From Sneathiella glossodoripedis JCM 23214 (GTDB lineage Bacteria; Pseudomonadota; Alphaproteobacteria; Sneathiellales; Sneathiellaceae), in assembly GCF_000616095.1 (NCBI RefSeq), contig NZ_BAMS01000001.1, positions 1,178,001-1,242,000 of the forward strand: 64,000 bases of DNA, read 5' to 3'. Shown here piece by piece: positions 30,057 through 39,506 of the stretch. The notes beneath the pieces were generated by a model, which saw nothing but the letters and a program-made list of their open reading frames with translations, was not told the DNA's origin and did not search any database. Position numbers and translations under genes: made by a program. How positions within the stretch are numbered: position 1 is the first letter of the stretch; each line of letters begins with the position of its first letter.

Positions 30057-31560
30057 TGGCGGAAATTTTATCGGCATATAAACAGCTGGAAGAAAAGTTC
30101 CATAAAATTTCAACTCTTTCCGGAGCTGCCGCTATTTTAGGGTGGGACAACGCGGTCATGATGCCAGCTGGCGGCGCGGATGCGCGTGCGGAGCAGTTGG
30201 CAACTCTTGGCGTAATTAGTCATGAGATGTTGTGTGATTTGCAGGTGTCCGACCTTTTGGATGAAGCCGAAGATCAGCCGCAGAATTTATCCGCTTGGCA
30301 GTTGGCTAATTTGCGTGAAATGCGCCGGGATTGGAAACATGCTACCGCCGTGAGTTCCGATTTGGTGGAAGCGTTATCCAAAGCGACGTCAAAATGCGAG
30401 ATGATCTGGCGGCAGGCAAGAGAAGATAATGATTTTGAAAGCCTTCGAAATAGCCTTGAAGAGGTTGTTCGCCTTACGAAAATACAGGCTGACGTGAAAT
30501 CTGAGGCCTTTCAATTATCACCTTACGATGCGTTGCTTGACCAGTACGAGCCCGGCTGTTCTGAAGCGCAAATAGACATTCTGTTCGATGATCTGGAAGA
30601 GTTTCTGCCACCAATATTGCAACAGGTACTGGACCGTCAGGAGGGCGCTACAGCAGCAGTAGCCCCAAAGGGTCCATTTGATATAGAAAAGCAGAGGAAG
30701 CTGGGCTTGCATTTTATGGAAAAGCTTGGCTTTGATTTCAATCGTGGGCGTCTGGATATCAGTCATCATCCCTTAACGGAGGAATCCCCGATGATGTCAG
30801 ATTGACCACCCGATATGACGAGGCTGATTTTACACAAAGTCTTATGGGCACTCTGCACGAAACCGGACATGCACTTTACGAGCAGAATTTACCTCTCAAG
30901 TGGCGGGGGCAGCCGGTTGGGTTGGCTCGCGGGATGGCGTTGCATGAGAGCCAGTCTCTATTGGTCGAAATGCAATTGTCCCGCAGTGAAGCCTTTCTTG
31001 AATACGCATATCCTTTGTTAGAGGATGTTTTTGGTGACAAATCTGAAGCGTGGTCATTTGAAAATATCAAAAAACTATATCATCGTGTTGAACGAGGATT
31101 GATCCGGGTCGATGCCGATGAAGTTACCTATCCACTTCATGTTATCCTGCGCTATCGACTTGAAAAACAGCTTTTAAGTGGTGATTTACCGGTAGCCCAA
31201 TTACCGCAAGCCTGGAATGACGGGATGCAGCAGCTTTTGGGAGTTCGTCCCCAGACAGATAGTATGGGATGTCTGCAGGATATTCATTGGCCCAGTGGAG
31301 CAATCGGTTATTTTCCAACCTATACGTTGGGAGCATTATCCGCCGCGCAGTTTTTCACTGCTGCCAATGAGAAACTTCCCGAATTGACGCAGGATGTTAA
31401 AACTGGACGATTTGAGAAATTGACAAACTGGATGGCAGATAACATTCATCAAAGTGCCAGTTTCGAGACAACCGACGAAGTCTTGAAACGGGTAACAGGT
31501 CGCCCGCTGTCAACAGAAGCTTTTAAAAAGCATCTCATACAACGCTATTTGAAAGACTAG
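30056..31560 (+). pseudogene. M32 family carboxypeptidase (Taq type), frameshifted in this sequence
   Basis: Metal-dependent carboxypeptidase, normally about 500 residues. The first part (30056 to about 30780) carries ILGWDNAVMMPAGG and runs to DISHHPLT, then misreads into a stop at 30803-30805. The second frame gives GIPDDVRLTTRYDEADF, followed by the catalytic zinc motif LHETGHALYEQ, and runs to 31560. HP..GG.P.DVR.TTRYDE is contiguous in the family, so one base is missing in GGAGG near 30778-30782. All catalytic parts are otherwise present. Located directly after surf1 on the same strand. Confidence 0.9.
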
Positions 31561-31665
31561 GGCTTATTAAATCAACAAAATAGGGTATAGAAGCAGTACG
31601 AAATATGATCGGGCGGTTAGAAAGCTTGAGCAAATTTGAAATCTGTTTCGCAAAGGAGAAATTAA

Positions 31666-33054
31666 GTGCGATACATCAGCACGCGTGGTGAAGCACCGGC
31701 ATTGAATTTCGATGAAGTGGTTTTAACCGGACTTGCTCGCGATGGAGGGCTATATGTGCCCGAAACGTGGCCGCAATTTTCTGCATCGGAAATCAGATCA
31801 CTGGCGGGTAAAAGCTACGCCGAAGTTGCTGCGCAGGTGTTGTATCCTTTTGTCGAAGGGTCCATTCCGCTGGAAACTTTTCAGGGTATGACTGAAAAGG
31901 CATATGGAACTTTCGCTCACAAAGCTGTCGTTCCCATATCGCAACTTGATGAAAATGCGTTCCTGATGGAATTGTACCATGGGCCAACATTGGCGTTTAA
32001 AGATGTGGCCTTGCAACTACTTGGATTGCTTTATGATTATCTGCTTGGGAAGCAGGGTAAACGGGTGACAATTGTCGGCGCGACATCAGGTGATACTGGT
32101 TCTGCGGCCATTGAAGCCTGCCGCGGCCGTGATGCTGTAGATATTTTTATTTTACATCCCAAGGGCCGTGTATCTGAAGTCCAGAGACGCCAAATGACAA
32201 CCGTGCTGGACGATAATGTGCATAATCTGGCGATTGATGGAGATTTTGACGACTGCCAGGCTCTGGTAAAAGCCATGTTCAACGATCATGAATTTAGAGA
32301 TACGTTGGGCGTATCTGCTGTAAATTCCATCAACTGGGCACGGGTGATGGCCCAGATTGTATATTACTTTACGACTGCAGTGTCTTTGGGCGGGCCAGAC
32401 CGGGCGATTTCTTTTTCTGTGCCAAGTGGCAATTTCGGCGACGTTTATGCGGGGTATTGCGCTCACAAAATGGGGCTTCCCATTGAGCAGCTGATAGTCG
32501 CAACCAATCGCAATGATATTTTGTCGCGTTTCTTTAACGAGGGGCGCTATCGTAAAGAAGGTGTGAACCCCACGATTAGTCCCAGCATGGATATACAGGT
32601 ATCCAGCAATTTCGAGCGCTTTTTGTTTGATCTATGTGCAAGAGATGCAGGTCAAATCCGTAACTTTATGGCACAGCTGGATGACGACGGTGGATTTGAT
32701 GTGGACCCGCAGCAATTAAACTCTTCTATCTTCTCAGCAGGCTCGTGCAGTGAAGAGGAAACACTTGAAACAATTCGCCATACGCTTGCCACTAGTGCCA
32801 AGCTTGTTGATCCACATACTGCGGTGGGCTTGAAAGTTGCAGGCCAAAGACGCACATCAGTTACAGTACCTATGGTAACACTTTCAACAGCGCATCCAGC
32901 AAAATTTCCTGCTGCTGTTGAGAAAGCATGCGGACATTATCCACAGTTGCCAGAGCATATGAAGGATTTATTCGACGTGAAGAGCGGTTGGATGAACTTC
33001 CCAATGAACTGGTCACCATACAAAATTACATCCGGCAAAAATCCCGGATACTGA
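31666..33054 (+). CDS. thrC: threonine synthase
   Basis: PLP enzyme that makes threonine from O-phosphohomoserine. The 462-residue protein begins MRYISTRGEAP and has the PLP lysine in GPTLAFKDVALQ, the phosphate-binding VGATSGDTGSAAIEA and SVPSGNFGDVYAG. This is the long (class 2) threonine synthase. The start is GTG at 31666, 10 nt after an AAGGAG site. Homoserine kinase (thrB), the preceding step, is at 38513-39484. An M16 peptidase follows 24 bp downstream. Confidence 0.96.
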   Translation: MRYISTRGEAPALNFDEVVLTGLARDGGLYVPETWPQFSASEIRSLAGKSYAEVAAQVLYPFVEGSIPLETFQGMTEKAYGTFAHKAVVPISQLDENAFLMELYHGPTLAFKDVALQLLGLLYDYLLGKQGKRVTIVGATSGDTGSAAIEACRGRDAVDIFILHPKGRVSEVQRRQMTTVLDDNVHNLAIDGDFDDCQALVKAMFNDHEFRDTLGVSAVNSINWARVMAQIVYYFTTAVSLGGPDRAISFSVPSGNFGDVYAGYCAHKMGLPIEQLIVATNRNDILSRFFNEGRYRKEGVNPTISPSMDIQVSSNFERFLFDLCARDAGQIRNFMAQLDDDGGFDVDPQQLNSSIFSAGSCSEEETLETIRHTLATSAKLVDPHTAVGLKVAGQRRTSVTVPMVTLSTAHPAKFPAAVEKACGHYPQLPEHMKDLFDVKSGWMNFPMNWSPYKITSGKNPGY

Positions 33055-33078
33055 ATTGATAGAGTAGAAAGTAAAATC

Positions 33079-34341
33079 TTGATGACACAGCAGATTACCA
33101 CGCTGAGCAATGGTTTAAGGGTTGTCACTGACCCAATGCCACATCTTGAGACAGCCGCGGTAGGAGTTTGGGTTGATACAGGTGCCCGCCACGAAAGCAA
33201 GGATGTAAACGGGATTTCACATGTGCTCGAGCATATGGCCTTCAAAGGCACGAAAACGCGATCTGCGCTGGAAATCGCTGAAACAATTGAAGCAGTTGGC
33301 GGTCATTTAAATGCTTATACCAGCAGGGACCAAACTGCGTATTTCGCCCGTGTGTTGGAAAAAGATTTGGCGCTGGGTGTGGATATACTTGCAGATATTT
33401 TGCAAAACTCCACATTCGATGAGCAGGAATTGACTCGCGAAAAAGAGGTTATAGTTCAGGAAATTGGGCAGACTAATGATACGCCTGATGACATTATATT
33501 TGATCATCTGCAGGAAACTGCATTTCCCGAACAGGCGCTTGGCAGATCGATATTGGGGCCAGCGGAGAATGTAAGGTCTTTTAGCCGTGAGTTGATCTCC
33601 AACTATATGACGGAGCGCTACAAAGCTTCCAAAATGGTGTTGAGTGCTTCTGGCGCTGTCTCTCACGATGAATTGGTCGCTCTGGCGGAGGAAAAGTTTA
33701 GTAATCTGTCCAACGGAACAGAGCGGGAGTTTGAGCCTGGAAAATTCGTTGGCGGTGACTATCGTGAGCAACGGGAATTGGAGCAAGTGCATTTCACAAT
33801 GAGTGTTCCTGGTGTTTCTTACGAGGATGAAGATTTTTACGCGAGCCAAATCCTGTCCGGGCTATTGGGCGGCGGTATGTCATCAAGGCTGTTTCAGGAG
33901 GTGAGGGAACGCCGGGGGCTGTGTTATTCCATTTTCTCCTTCGCGTCTTCTTTTTCCGATTGTGGTCTGTTCACTGTTTATGCAGGAACCGGAGAGGGAC
34001 AGATATCCGAGTTAAGCACAGTCGTTGCCGATGAATTATTAAAGGTGAGCAAAACGGTTACCGAGGCGGAGCTTGAACGCGCAAAAGCCCAGCACAAAGC
34101 CGGTCTTTTGATGGGAATGGAAAGCCCAGCGTCACGGTGCGAAGCCCATGCACGTCAGATGTTGATATACGGGCGGGTTATTTCTCCTACGGAAATTGCT
34201 GGGCTGATCGACGAAATTTCGATTGAACGATTGCAGCGGTTGGCTGAACGATTGTTTGTCGGAGCCAAGCCTGCAGTTGCTTCTCTCGGACCGATTAAAA
34301 ATCTTGAAACTTATGAGCGGTTTGCGGCAAGATTTAGCTGA
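33079..34341 (+). CDS. M16 family zinc peptidase, mitochondrial-processing-peptidase-like
   Basis: A 420-residue peptidase with the inverted zinc motif HVLEHMAFKGT (HxxEH), the distal Glu region around LNAYTSRDQTAY, and the C-terminal block GLLGGGMSSRLFQEVRERRGLCYSI with the conserved R/Y pair. It resembles bacterial homologues of the mitochondrial processing peptidase beta subunit. The gene order thrC-M16-GNAT is frequent in alphaproteobacteria. It starts with adjacent ATG codons at 33079-33084 region (ATGACACAG). Substrate in bacteria is unknown. Confidence 0.92.
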   Translation: MMTQQITTLSNGLRVVTDPMPHLETAAVGVWVDTGARHESKDVNGISHVLEHMAFKGTKTRSALEIAETIEAVGGHLNAYTSRDQTAYFARVLEKDLALGVDILADILQNSTFDEQELTREKEVIVQEIGQTNDTPDDIIFDHLQETAFPEQALGRSILGPAENVRSFSRELISNYMTERYKASKMVLSASGAVSHDELVALAEEKFSNLSNGTEREFEPGKFVGGDYREQRELEQVHFTMSVPGVSYEDEDFYASQILSGLLGGGMSSRLFQEVRERRGLCYSIFSFASSFSDCGLFTVYAGTGEGQISELSTVVADELLKVSKTVTEAELERAKAQHKAGLLMGMESPASRCEAHARQMLIYGRVISPTEIAGLIDEISIERLQRLAERLFVGAKPAVASLGPIKNLETYERFAARFS

Positions 34342-34388
34342 GGGTTTGACTGAACTGACCCTTGTTGACGCAGGAATGAACAGGGATC

Positions 34389-35000
34389 ATGCTACTCGAG
34401 AGTATTTGGAACAGAGACCGGAAGGATCAAATCGCCAGCGAGCGAATTTATCTGCGATCTCCTGTTTTGGAAGACTGGGAACAATGGTCAAGCTTAAGAA
34501 GTATCAGTCGTCAGCATTTAATTCCATGGGAGCCAAAATGGACTGCGGACAGTTTGACCAAGCGCAGTTTTAAAAACCGTTTGAGGCGTTATGCTGCGGA
34601 TGCACGTGCAGATTCCGGTTATGCTTTTTTCATTTTCCGCAATCAGGACCACCAGCTGATCGGTAGCATTACTCTTAGCAATATCCGCCGCGGAGTAGCG
34701 CAGACAGGCACGATAGGATACTGGACTGGCCTTCCCTTCGCCCGAAAAGGGTATATGCATGAAGGGCTGACTGCGCTGATACCCGTCTTATTTGACCATT
34801 ATTCCTTGCGCCGGCTGGAGGCTGCTTGTCTTCCGGAGAACATTCCAAGCGCTACTTTGCTTGAAAAGGTTGGGTTCACAAAGGAAGGATATGCAAGGGA
34901 GTATCTTTGCATAAACGGAAAATGGCACGACCATTTGCTTTTTGCGATGATTAAAGGTGATGCGGTTTTGAAGCGGATACAACCGAGTAATAACAGCTGA
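34389..35000 (+). CDS. GNAT family N-acetyltransferase, RimJ/RimL-like
   Basis: A 203-residue acetyltransferase. Visible GNAT features include RIYLRSPVLEDWEQW at the start of the domain, HQLIGSITLSNIRRG, TIGYWTGLPFARKGYMHEG (acetyl-CoA site with the RKGY/G loop) and LEKVGFTKEGYAREYL. This resembles RimJ, which acetylates the N-terminus of ribosomal protein S5, but the substrate is inferred. It follows the M16 peptidase by 47 bp, and converges on yqgE. Confidence 0.88.
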   Translation: MLLESIWNRDRKDQIASERIYLRSPVLEDWEQWSSLRSISRQHLIPWEPKWTADSLTKRSFKNRLRRYAADARADSGYAFFIFRNQDHQLIGSITLSNIRRGVAQTGTIGYWTGLPFARKGYMHEGLTALIPVLFDHYSLRRLEAACLPENIPSATLLEKVGFTKEGYAREYLCINGKWHDHLLFAMIKGDAVLKRIQPSNNS

Positions 35001-35005
35001 TTGCT

Positions 35006-35599
35006 TCAGGCGTGACCGATATCCCCTGACAATGCCCCTGGGTCAACTCCAAGCTTTCTGATGGCTGTTTGCCACTTGATACTGCTGCGATTACCAAAAA
35101 CCAGATCACTGTCAGCATCGACAACCAGCCAGCCATTTTCCTGAATTTCTTTTTCCAACTGCCCGGGCCCCCAACCAGCGTAGCCAAGTGCTAGCAACGT
35201 GTTTTCAGGGCCGCTACCGCTAGCCAATGATTTGAGCATGTCGACAGTTGCGGTCAGGGCAATTTCCTTATCGATCAGGATTGACGTTTCATGAATGATG
35301 TCGGTTGAGTGTAATAAAAAACCTCTTTCTGACTCAACAGGCCCACCAAAATGTATTTTTTTATCAGTAAAGTCGGCGGTTAAAGGTATCTCAAGCTGTG
35401 CAAACAGGTCTTCAAAGGATATAGCGTCCAGATCCTTGTTCAGCACAATTCCCATGGCACCATCCTCACCATGGGCACAGAGCAAAATTATAGCTTTTTG
35501 AAAGCGAGGATCTGGCATGGTTGGCATGGCAATAAGGATTTGTCCTTCCAGATACCCGTTATTCACATCGTTATTATTGTTCCCCATGATATAACTCAT
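35006..35599 (-). CDS. yqgE: YqgE/AlgH (UPF0301, DUF179) family protein
   Basis: A 197-residue cytoplasmic protein with the family blocks GQILIAMPTMPDPRFQKAII, GAMGIVLNKDL, FGGPVESERGFLLHS and LGYAGWGPGQLEKEI. The biochemical role of this family is not established. The listed ATG at 35599 and a second one at 35587 are both possible starts. Divergent from the DsbD-like gene. Confidence 0.92.
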   Translation of the reverse strand: MSYIMGNNNNDVNNGYLEGQILIAMPTMPDPRFQKAIILLCAHGEDGAMGIVLNKDLDAISFEDLFAQLEIPLTADFTDKKIHFGGPVESERGFLLHSTDIIHETSILIDKEIALTATVDMLKSLASGSGPENTLLALGYAGWGPGQLEKEIQENGWLVVDADSDLVFGNRSSIKWQTAIRKLGVDPGALSGDIGHA

Positions 35600-35712
35600 C
35601 GCTTAACAGATTAACTCGACTTAACTCAATTGTGATCAAAGTTCCTCATAGAAGAGGTTATACTTCCACAAAGCGGAGCTCATTGACATTATCTGGTGAG
35701 AATTATTCAAAA

Positions 35713-36561
35713 ATGAAGTCAAAGATCTTATTTTTTTCGATCGCAAAGGTAATTTGCTCAGTCTTTCTGACCGTTTGGGGGCATATTGCCCTCGCCAACA
35801 CCGGAAGTGGCTGGGTTGAAACAGATGTCAGCAGATCGCGCCTCGTCTTTGCTGGACCTGAAAAAGCCGGCAGTGAAAAATTACTGATTGGTTTGCAGGT
35901 GCAGTTGAAAGAGGGGTGGAAGACCTATTGGAGAAACCCCGGCGATTCTGGTATACCGCCCAAATTCAATTGGCAGGGGTCCGAAAATATTGCACGGGTG
36001 AAGGTAAACTGGCCCATACCGGAAAACTTTGAGAGTTTTGGATTTCGGACATGGGGATACGATAGGGAAGTAATATTTCCTGTAATTATTACACCCAAAA
36101 AACCGTCAGAAGCTGTCAATGTCCAACTTCAGTTTGCTTTTGGCGTTTGTGCCGATGTTTGCATTCCCTTTGAACAGACGTTTTCATTGGCAATACCTCA
36201 TCAGGCAAAAGCAAACAATGATGACAGAGACCAAGTGTTAAACTACCTGAAAATCAGTCCAACTCCTTTGAAAAACTCAAACAAAGTTGATGCGATTACG
36301 GCACGTGCAATCGATAGCGAACAGTTCGAGCTAAAGCTTCAGAGCAGCACAACATTGTCTGATCCGATCGTCATACTGGAGGGGGAGGATGGTGATGTTT
36401 TCACCGTGAGGGAGGTGAGCATAGGAGCCAGTCATCAGCAGGCACGCTTTATCATTGCTGCGGATACTGATCGAAAGTCACCTAGCCTTTCCGGCAGAGT
36501 ATTGTTCGCAACTGTTTTTGATAAAGACTGGGCAGTTGAGACAGTTGTCAGCATTGATTAA
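35713..36561 (+). CDS. exported DsbD-alpha-like / ScsB N-terminal-like protein
   Basis: A 282-residue protein with a signal peptide (ILFFSIAKVICSVFLTVWG, cleavage after ALA) and an immunoglobulin-like domain containing WKTYWRNPGDSGIPPKF and FAFGVCADVCIPFEQTF. The CxxxC in the latter is in the position of the redox cysteines of the DsbD alpha / ScsB N-terminal domain. No membrane or thioredoxin domain follows, so it is only the alpha part. Likely a periplasmic electron-transfer or thiol-exchange protein; its partner is unknown. I chose the ATG at 35713, which begins the signal peptide; the upstream open stretch looks non-coding. A peroxiredoxin gene lies 90 bp downstream. Confidence 0.78.
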   Translation: MKSKILFFSIAKVICSVFLTVWGHIALANTGSGWVETDVSRSRLVFAGPEKAGSEKLLIGLQVQLKEGWKTYWRNPGDSGIPPKFNWQGSENIARVKVNWPIPENFESFGFRTWGYDREVIFPVIITPKKPSEAVNVQLQFAFGVCADVCIPFEQTFSLAIPHQAKANNDDRDQVLNYLKISPTPLKNSNKVDAITARAIDSEQFELKLQSSTTLSDPIVILEGEDGDVFTVREVSIGASHQQARFIIAADTDRKSPSLSGRVLFATVFDKDWAVETVVSID

Positions 36562-36651
36562 ACTTATATGTATCGTAACTTGATTTTACCGTTTGCATGA
36601 TCAAGTATGGATTATTCAAACTCCTCCAAATACTGAAACAGGGAATATAAA

Positions 36652-37131
36652 ATGACTATCTCAATCGGCGACCAAATTCCAGCAGTGGACTTGATGGAAA
36701 TGACAGAGAGCGGCCCTGCAAAGGTGTCAACGTCCGACATTTTTTCCGGAAAGAAAGTTGCCATGTTTGCTGTGCCAGGAGCTTATACACCAACATGTTC
36801 AGCCAAGCATTTGCCTGGCTTCGTTGAAAATCTGGATGCTTTGAAGGCAAAAGGTGTCGATGAAGTCATCTGCCTATCTGTCAACGATCCGTTCGTTATG
36901 GCTGCTTGGGGTAAAGCACAGGATGCATCTGGTGTTCGTATGATGGCTGATCCGGATGCTGCACTGACTAAAGCGATGAACGTTGAATTTGACGCGTCAG
37001 GCGCTGGTTTGGGCGTTCGCTCTCGCCGTTACTCCATGCTTGTTGAAGATGGTAAAGTTACTCAACTTAATCTTGAAGAAACTGGTGGTTTTGAAGTTTC
37101 GGATGCGCAGACCTTGCTGGGTCAACTTTAA
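36652..37131 (+). CDS. peroxiredoxin, PrxV-type
   Basis: A 159-residue thiol peroxidase of the AhpC/TSA superfamily. The peroxidatic cysteine is in VPGAYTPTCSAKHLPGF (P-x3-T-x2-C), typical of the Prx5 class, with the supporting Arg in GLGVRSRRYSM. Cysteine in VDEVICLSVND may be the partner, but no clear resolving Cys is visible. No signal peptide, so probably cytoplasmic. RBS GGGAAT lies upstream of the ATG. Confidence 0.93.
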   Translation: MTISIGDQIPAVDLMEMTESGPAKVSTSDIFSGKKVAMFAVPGAYTPTCSAKHLPGFVENLDALKAKGVDEVICLSVNDPFVMAAWGKAQDASGVRMMADPDAALTKAMNVEFDASGAGLGVRSRRYSMLVEDGKVTQLNLEETGGFEVSDAQTLLGQL

Positions 37132-37141
37132 AAAAACTGAT

Positions 37142-37168
37142 GAAGGAGGGGGATATCCTCCTCCTTCA
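37142..37168 (+). terminator. possible hairpin terminator between peroxiredoxin and rnhA
   Basis: GAAGGAGG and CCTCCTTC form an 8-bp stem around a loop that holds the palindrome GGATATCC, located between the convergent genes. Only a weak T-rich stretch follows (TTGTATTTTT), and the rnhA stop region overlaps the end of the hairpin. It may serve the peroxiredoxin transcript. Confidence 0.5.
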
Positions 37169-37606
37169 CTTGTATTTTTCCATACCCTGATTGGCAAGTT
37201 CATCTGCCTTTTCATTACCGGGATTGCCGGCGTGACCTTTCACCCAATGCCAGCGAACATCGTGACGTCGGATTGCTGCGTCCAGCTCCATCCATAAATC
37301 CTGATTTTTAACCGGTTTTTTGGCAGCAGTTTTCCAGCCGTTTTTTTTCCAATTTACCATCCATTTGGTAATGCCATCGCGTACATAAGTACTGTCTGTA
37401 TGTAAATCGACGCTACTTTTGCGTTGAAGGGCGTTTAAAGCATTTATCGCGGCACTTAATTCCATTCGATTATTTGTAGTTTCGGCGGCTCCGCCATAAA
37501 TCTCTTTTTGCTTGCCTTTATACTCCAGAAGGGCACCCCAACCGCCCGGCCCCGGATTCCCTGAACATGCGCCGTCTGTATAAATTGTTACCGCTGTATC
37601 GGTCAA
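37166..37606 (-). CDS. rnhA: ribonuclease HI
   Basis: Degrades the RNA strand of RNA-DNA hybrids. The 146-residue protein has all four catalytic acids: Asp in [16 protein letters not shown], Glu in [10 protein letters not shown], Asp in LHTDSTYV, and the last Asp in NEKADELA, plus the WVKGHAG loop. RNase HII is also encoded in this window (58305). Confidence 0.96.
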   Translation of the reverse strand: MTDTAVTIYTDGACSGNPGPGGWGALLEYKGKQKEIYGGAAETTNNRMELSAAINALNALQRKSSVDLHTDSTYVRDGITKWMVNWKKNGWKTAAKKPVKNQDLWMELDAAIRRHDVRWHWVKGHAGNPGNEKADELANQGMEKYK

Positions 37607-37769
37607 AATCTCACCTGAATCGTGTGCTTACATTCAATGTTGAAACGCAGCATAGCTATCCTTGCAAAACAGTCAGTAAAATATTTGCATTTTAACTGAA
37701 TTTTAGGTGCTTGCAGGCAGGATGAGAAATCTGTGATGTATTAAGGATACCAGGAGCGCGCGTTTTATC

Positions 37770-38516
37770 ATGTCAAAAAAGATGTTTTCTGCTGAGATCA
37801 AGCAACTCAAAAACGGGATTTCTGGTAATTCGGATGGTGAAAATCAGGGCGGGGGTATAAGTCAGGAGCAATATGAAGAATTGCTGGAGGCCATTAACTC
37901 TGTAAAAGCCGATATCGCGGAAAATGCTTCGAAGGTTGAAGAAACACCTCAGTCCATGAGCGAAAAAATGCTCGAGGACTTCAAAAAAGAATTTGCAGAC
38001 TCACTAGAGCTTAAGTCGGAACTTGAAGAATTGTCTCGAGTTATCATGGATACGCGCCGGGAGATAACTTCAATCAATTCTAATGATAAAGGCGCGAAAA
38101 TTCACGCGATGACAGATCAGCTTGATGCTGTTGTTGCCGATACAGAGACAGCAACTAATGAGATTCTTGCCGCTGTAGAGACGATTGAGGATAAGAATGA
38201 AAGTCTTGAGTTGAATGCAACGGACCCCGATGAGCTGGAAATTACAGAGACGATCAGCAAGGCCGTGATGAAAATATATGAAGCTTGTAACTTTCAGGAC
38301 ATTACAGGACAGAGAATTTCCAAAGTTGTAGGAACGCTTAAATTTGTCGAAGATCGTATTCAGGCCATGATTGAAATTCTTGGCGGCGAAGATCAGCTCA
38401 GTGCACTTGAAGGTATCGAGCAGGAAATTCAGAAAGATGGCGACATTGAACTGAGCGGTCCGCGTGCGGAAGGTCAGGAAATTTCACAGGATGAAATTGA
38501 CGCATTGTTTGACTAA
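37770..38516 (+). CDS. cheZ: CheZ-like chemotaxis protein phosphatase
   Basis: A 248-residue, mostly helical acidic protein. The core block ACNFQDITGQRISKVVGTL contains the DxxxQ catalytic pattern of CheZ phosphatases, in which Asp and Gln dephosphorylate CheY-P. The last residues, ISQDEIDALFD, form the amphipathic tail that binds CheY in CheZ; a similar motif occurs at the N-terminus of FliM. The middle is a long coiled helix. No che operon is adjacent, so it is an orphan locus. Its 3' end overlaps thrB by 4 nt. Confidence 0.85.
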   Translation: MSKKMFSAEIKQLKNGISGNSDGENQGGGISQEQYEELLEAINSVKADIAENASKVEETPQSMSEKMLEDFKKEFADSLELKSELEELSRVIMDTRREITSINSNDKGAKIHAMTDQLDAVVADTETATNEILAAVETIEDKNESLELNATDPDELEITETISKAVMKIYEACNFQDITGQRISKVVGTLKFVEDRIQAMIEILGGEDQLSALEGIEQEIQKDGDIELSGPRAEGQEISQDEIDALFD

Positions 38517-39484
38517 GATGTTAAACCGTAAGCGCTAACAGATGTTACGTCCTGATGGAATCTGATTTTTTTAAGATATTCTGACGGATCTTTCGGTTTA
38601 ACCAAGGCGCCATCAACCTGATTCAGCCAATCAAATAATCTGGTGAGGTAAAATCTCATGGCAGCCCCTCTGCAAAGGAGTGGCAAGGCACCTAATTCCT
38701 GAACAGAGATTTCCCTTCTTTTTTGGTAAGCGTTTAATAACTTGCGCGCTTTTGTAATATTGAAGCTGCTATCTGTTTCGAAACACCAGGCATTCATACA
38801 GATCGCCAAGTCATATGCCAGAAAATCGGTGCAGGCGAAATAGTAGTCAATTACACCGCTTACTGCGTTATTGAGGAAAAAGATGTTGTCCGGAAATAGA
38901 TCAGCATGAATAACTCCGGTGGGCAAATCCTGAGGCCAGTGCAATTCCAAAAACTCCAGCTCAGATTCAATTTCTTTTAGTTCAGCTGTTGAAAACTGGC
39001 CCTCGGCATTTGACGCTTTGCATCTATTGAACAGATTGCGCCAACTTGTGACATCAAGAGCATTATTACGTGTCAGCTTGAAATCTTGTGCCGCAAGGTG
39101 AAGGTCTGCAAGTGTATCGCCCAAAAGCGCACAATGGTCAGGCGTGATCCGGCGAATGGAACGCCCTTCCAGAAATTGAATAATGGCAGCAGGACGCCCT
39201 GCCACTCTCGTAAGTGACTGTCCTGATTTGGTCGCAATTGGTGTGGGGGAGACAAAGTTTTTTGCCGCCAGATGTTCCATCAAGCCCAGAAAAAACGGTA
39301 AATCATTTTCTTCCACACGTTTTTCGTAAAGCGTTAAAATGTAGAAACCAGCTTCCATGTGAAGTAAAAAATTTGAGTTTTCTACACCTTCGGCAATGCC
39401 CTTGCAGGACAGAACTTCGCCCAGATCATACTGAAGCAATAAGTCGTCGAGCTCTTCGTCCGAAATATCGGTATATACCGCCAT
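38513..39484 (-). CDS. thrB: homoserine kinase, ThrB type II (APH fold)
   Basis: Phosphorylates homoserine in threonine synthesis. The 323-residue protein has the aminoglycoside-phosphotransferase fold: GIAEGVENSNFLL in the N-lobe, the catalytic loop GVIHADLFPDNIFF and the metal loop GVIDYYFACTDFLAYDLAI. This is the alphaproteobacterial/pseudomonad ThrB, unrelated to the GHMP-type enzyme of E. coli. ispH lies 22 bp upstream on the same strand, the usual ispH-thrB order. The product feeds ThrC, encoded at 31666. Confidence 0.93.
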   Translation of the reverse strand: MAVYTDISDEELDDLLLQYDLGEVLSCKGIAEGVENSNFLLHMEAGFYILTLYEKRVEENDLPFFLGLMEHLAAKNFVSPTPIATKSGQSLTRVAGRPAAIIQFLEGRSIRRITPDHCALLGDTLADLHLAAQDFKLTRNNALDVTSWRNLFNRCKASNAEGQFSTAELKEIESELEFLELHWPQDLPTGVIHADLFPDNIFFLNNAVSGVIDYYFACTDFLAYDLAICMNAWCFETDSSFNITKARKLLNAYQKRREISVQELGALPLLCRGAAMRFYLTRLFDWLNQVDGALVKPKDPSEYLKKIRFHQDVTSVSAYGLTS

Positions 39485-39506
39485 GTTGCTGCCTGCTGGT
39501 GTTTAA

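Noticed and set aside
30778-30805. Programmed ribosomal frameshift in the M32 gene or the other split genes
   Set aside because: None of the junctions shows a classic slippery heptamer with a downstream pseudoknot, and these families are not known to use recoding.
38513-38516. Regulatory antisense overlap of cheZ and thrB 3' ends
   Set aside because: A 4-nt tail overlap is a normal consequence of compact convergent genes.
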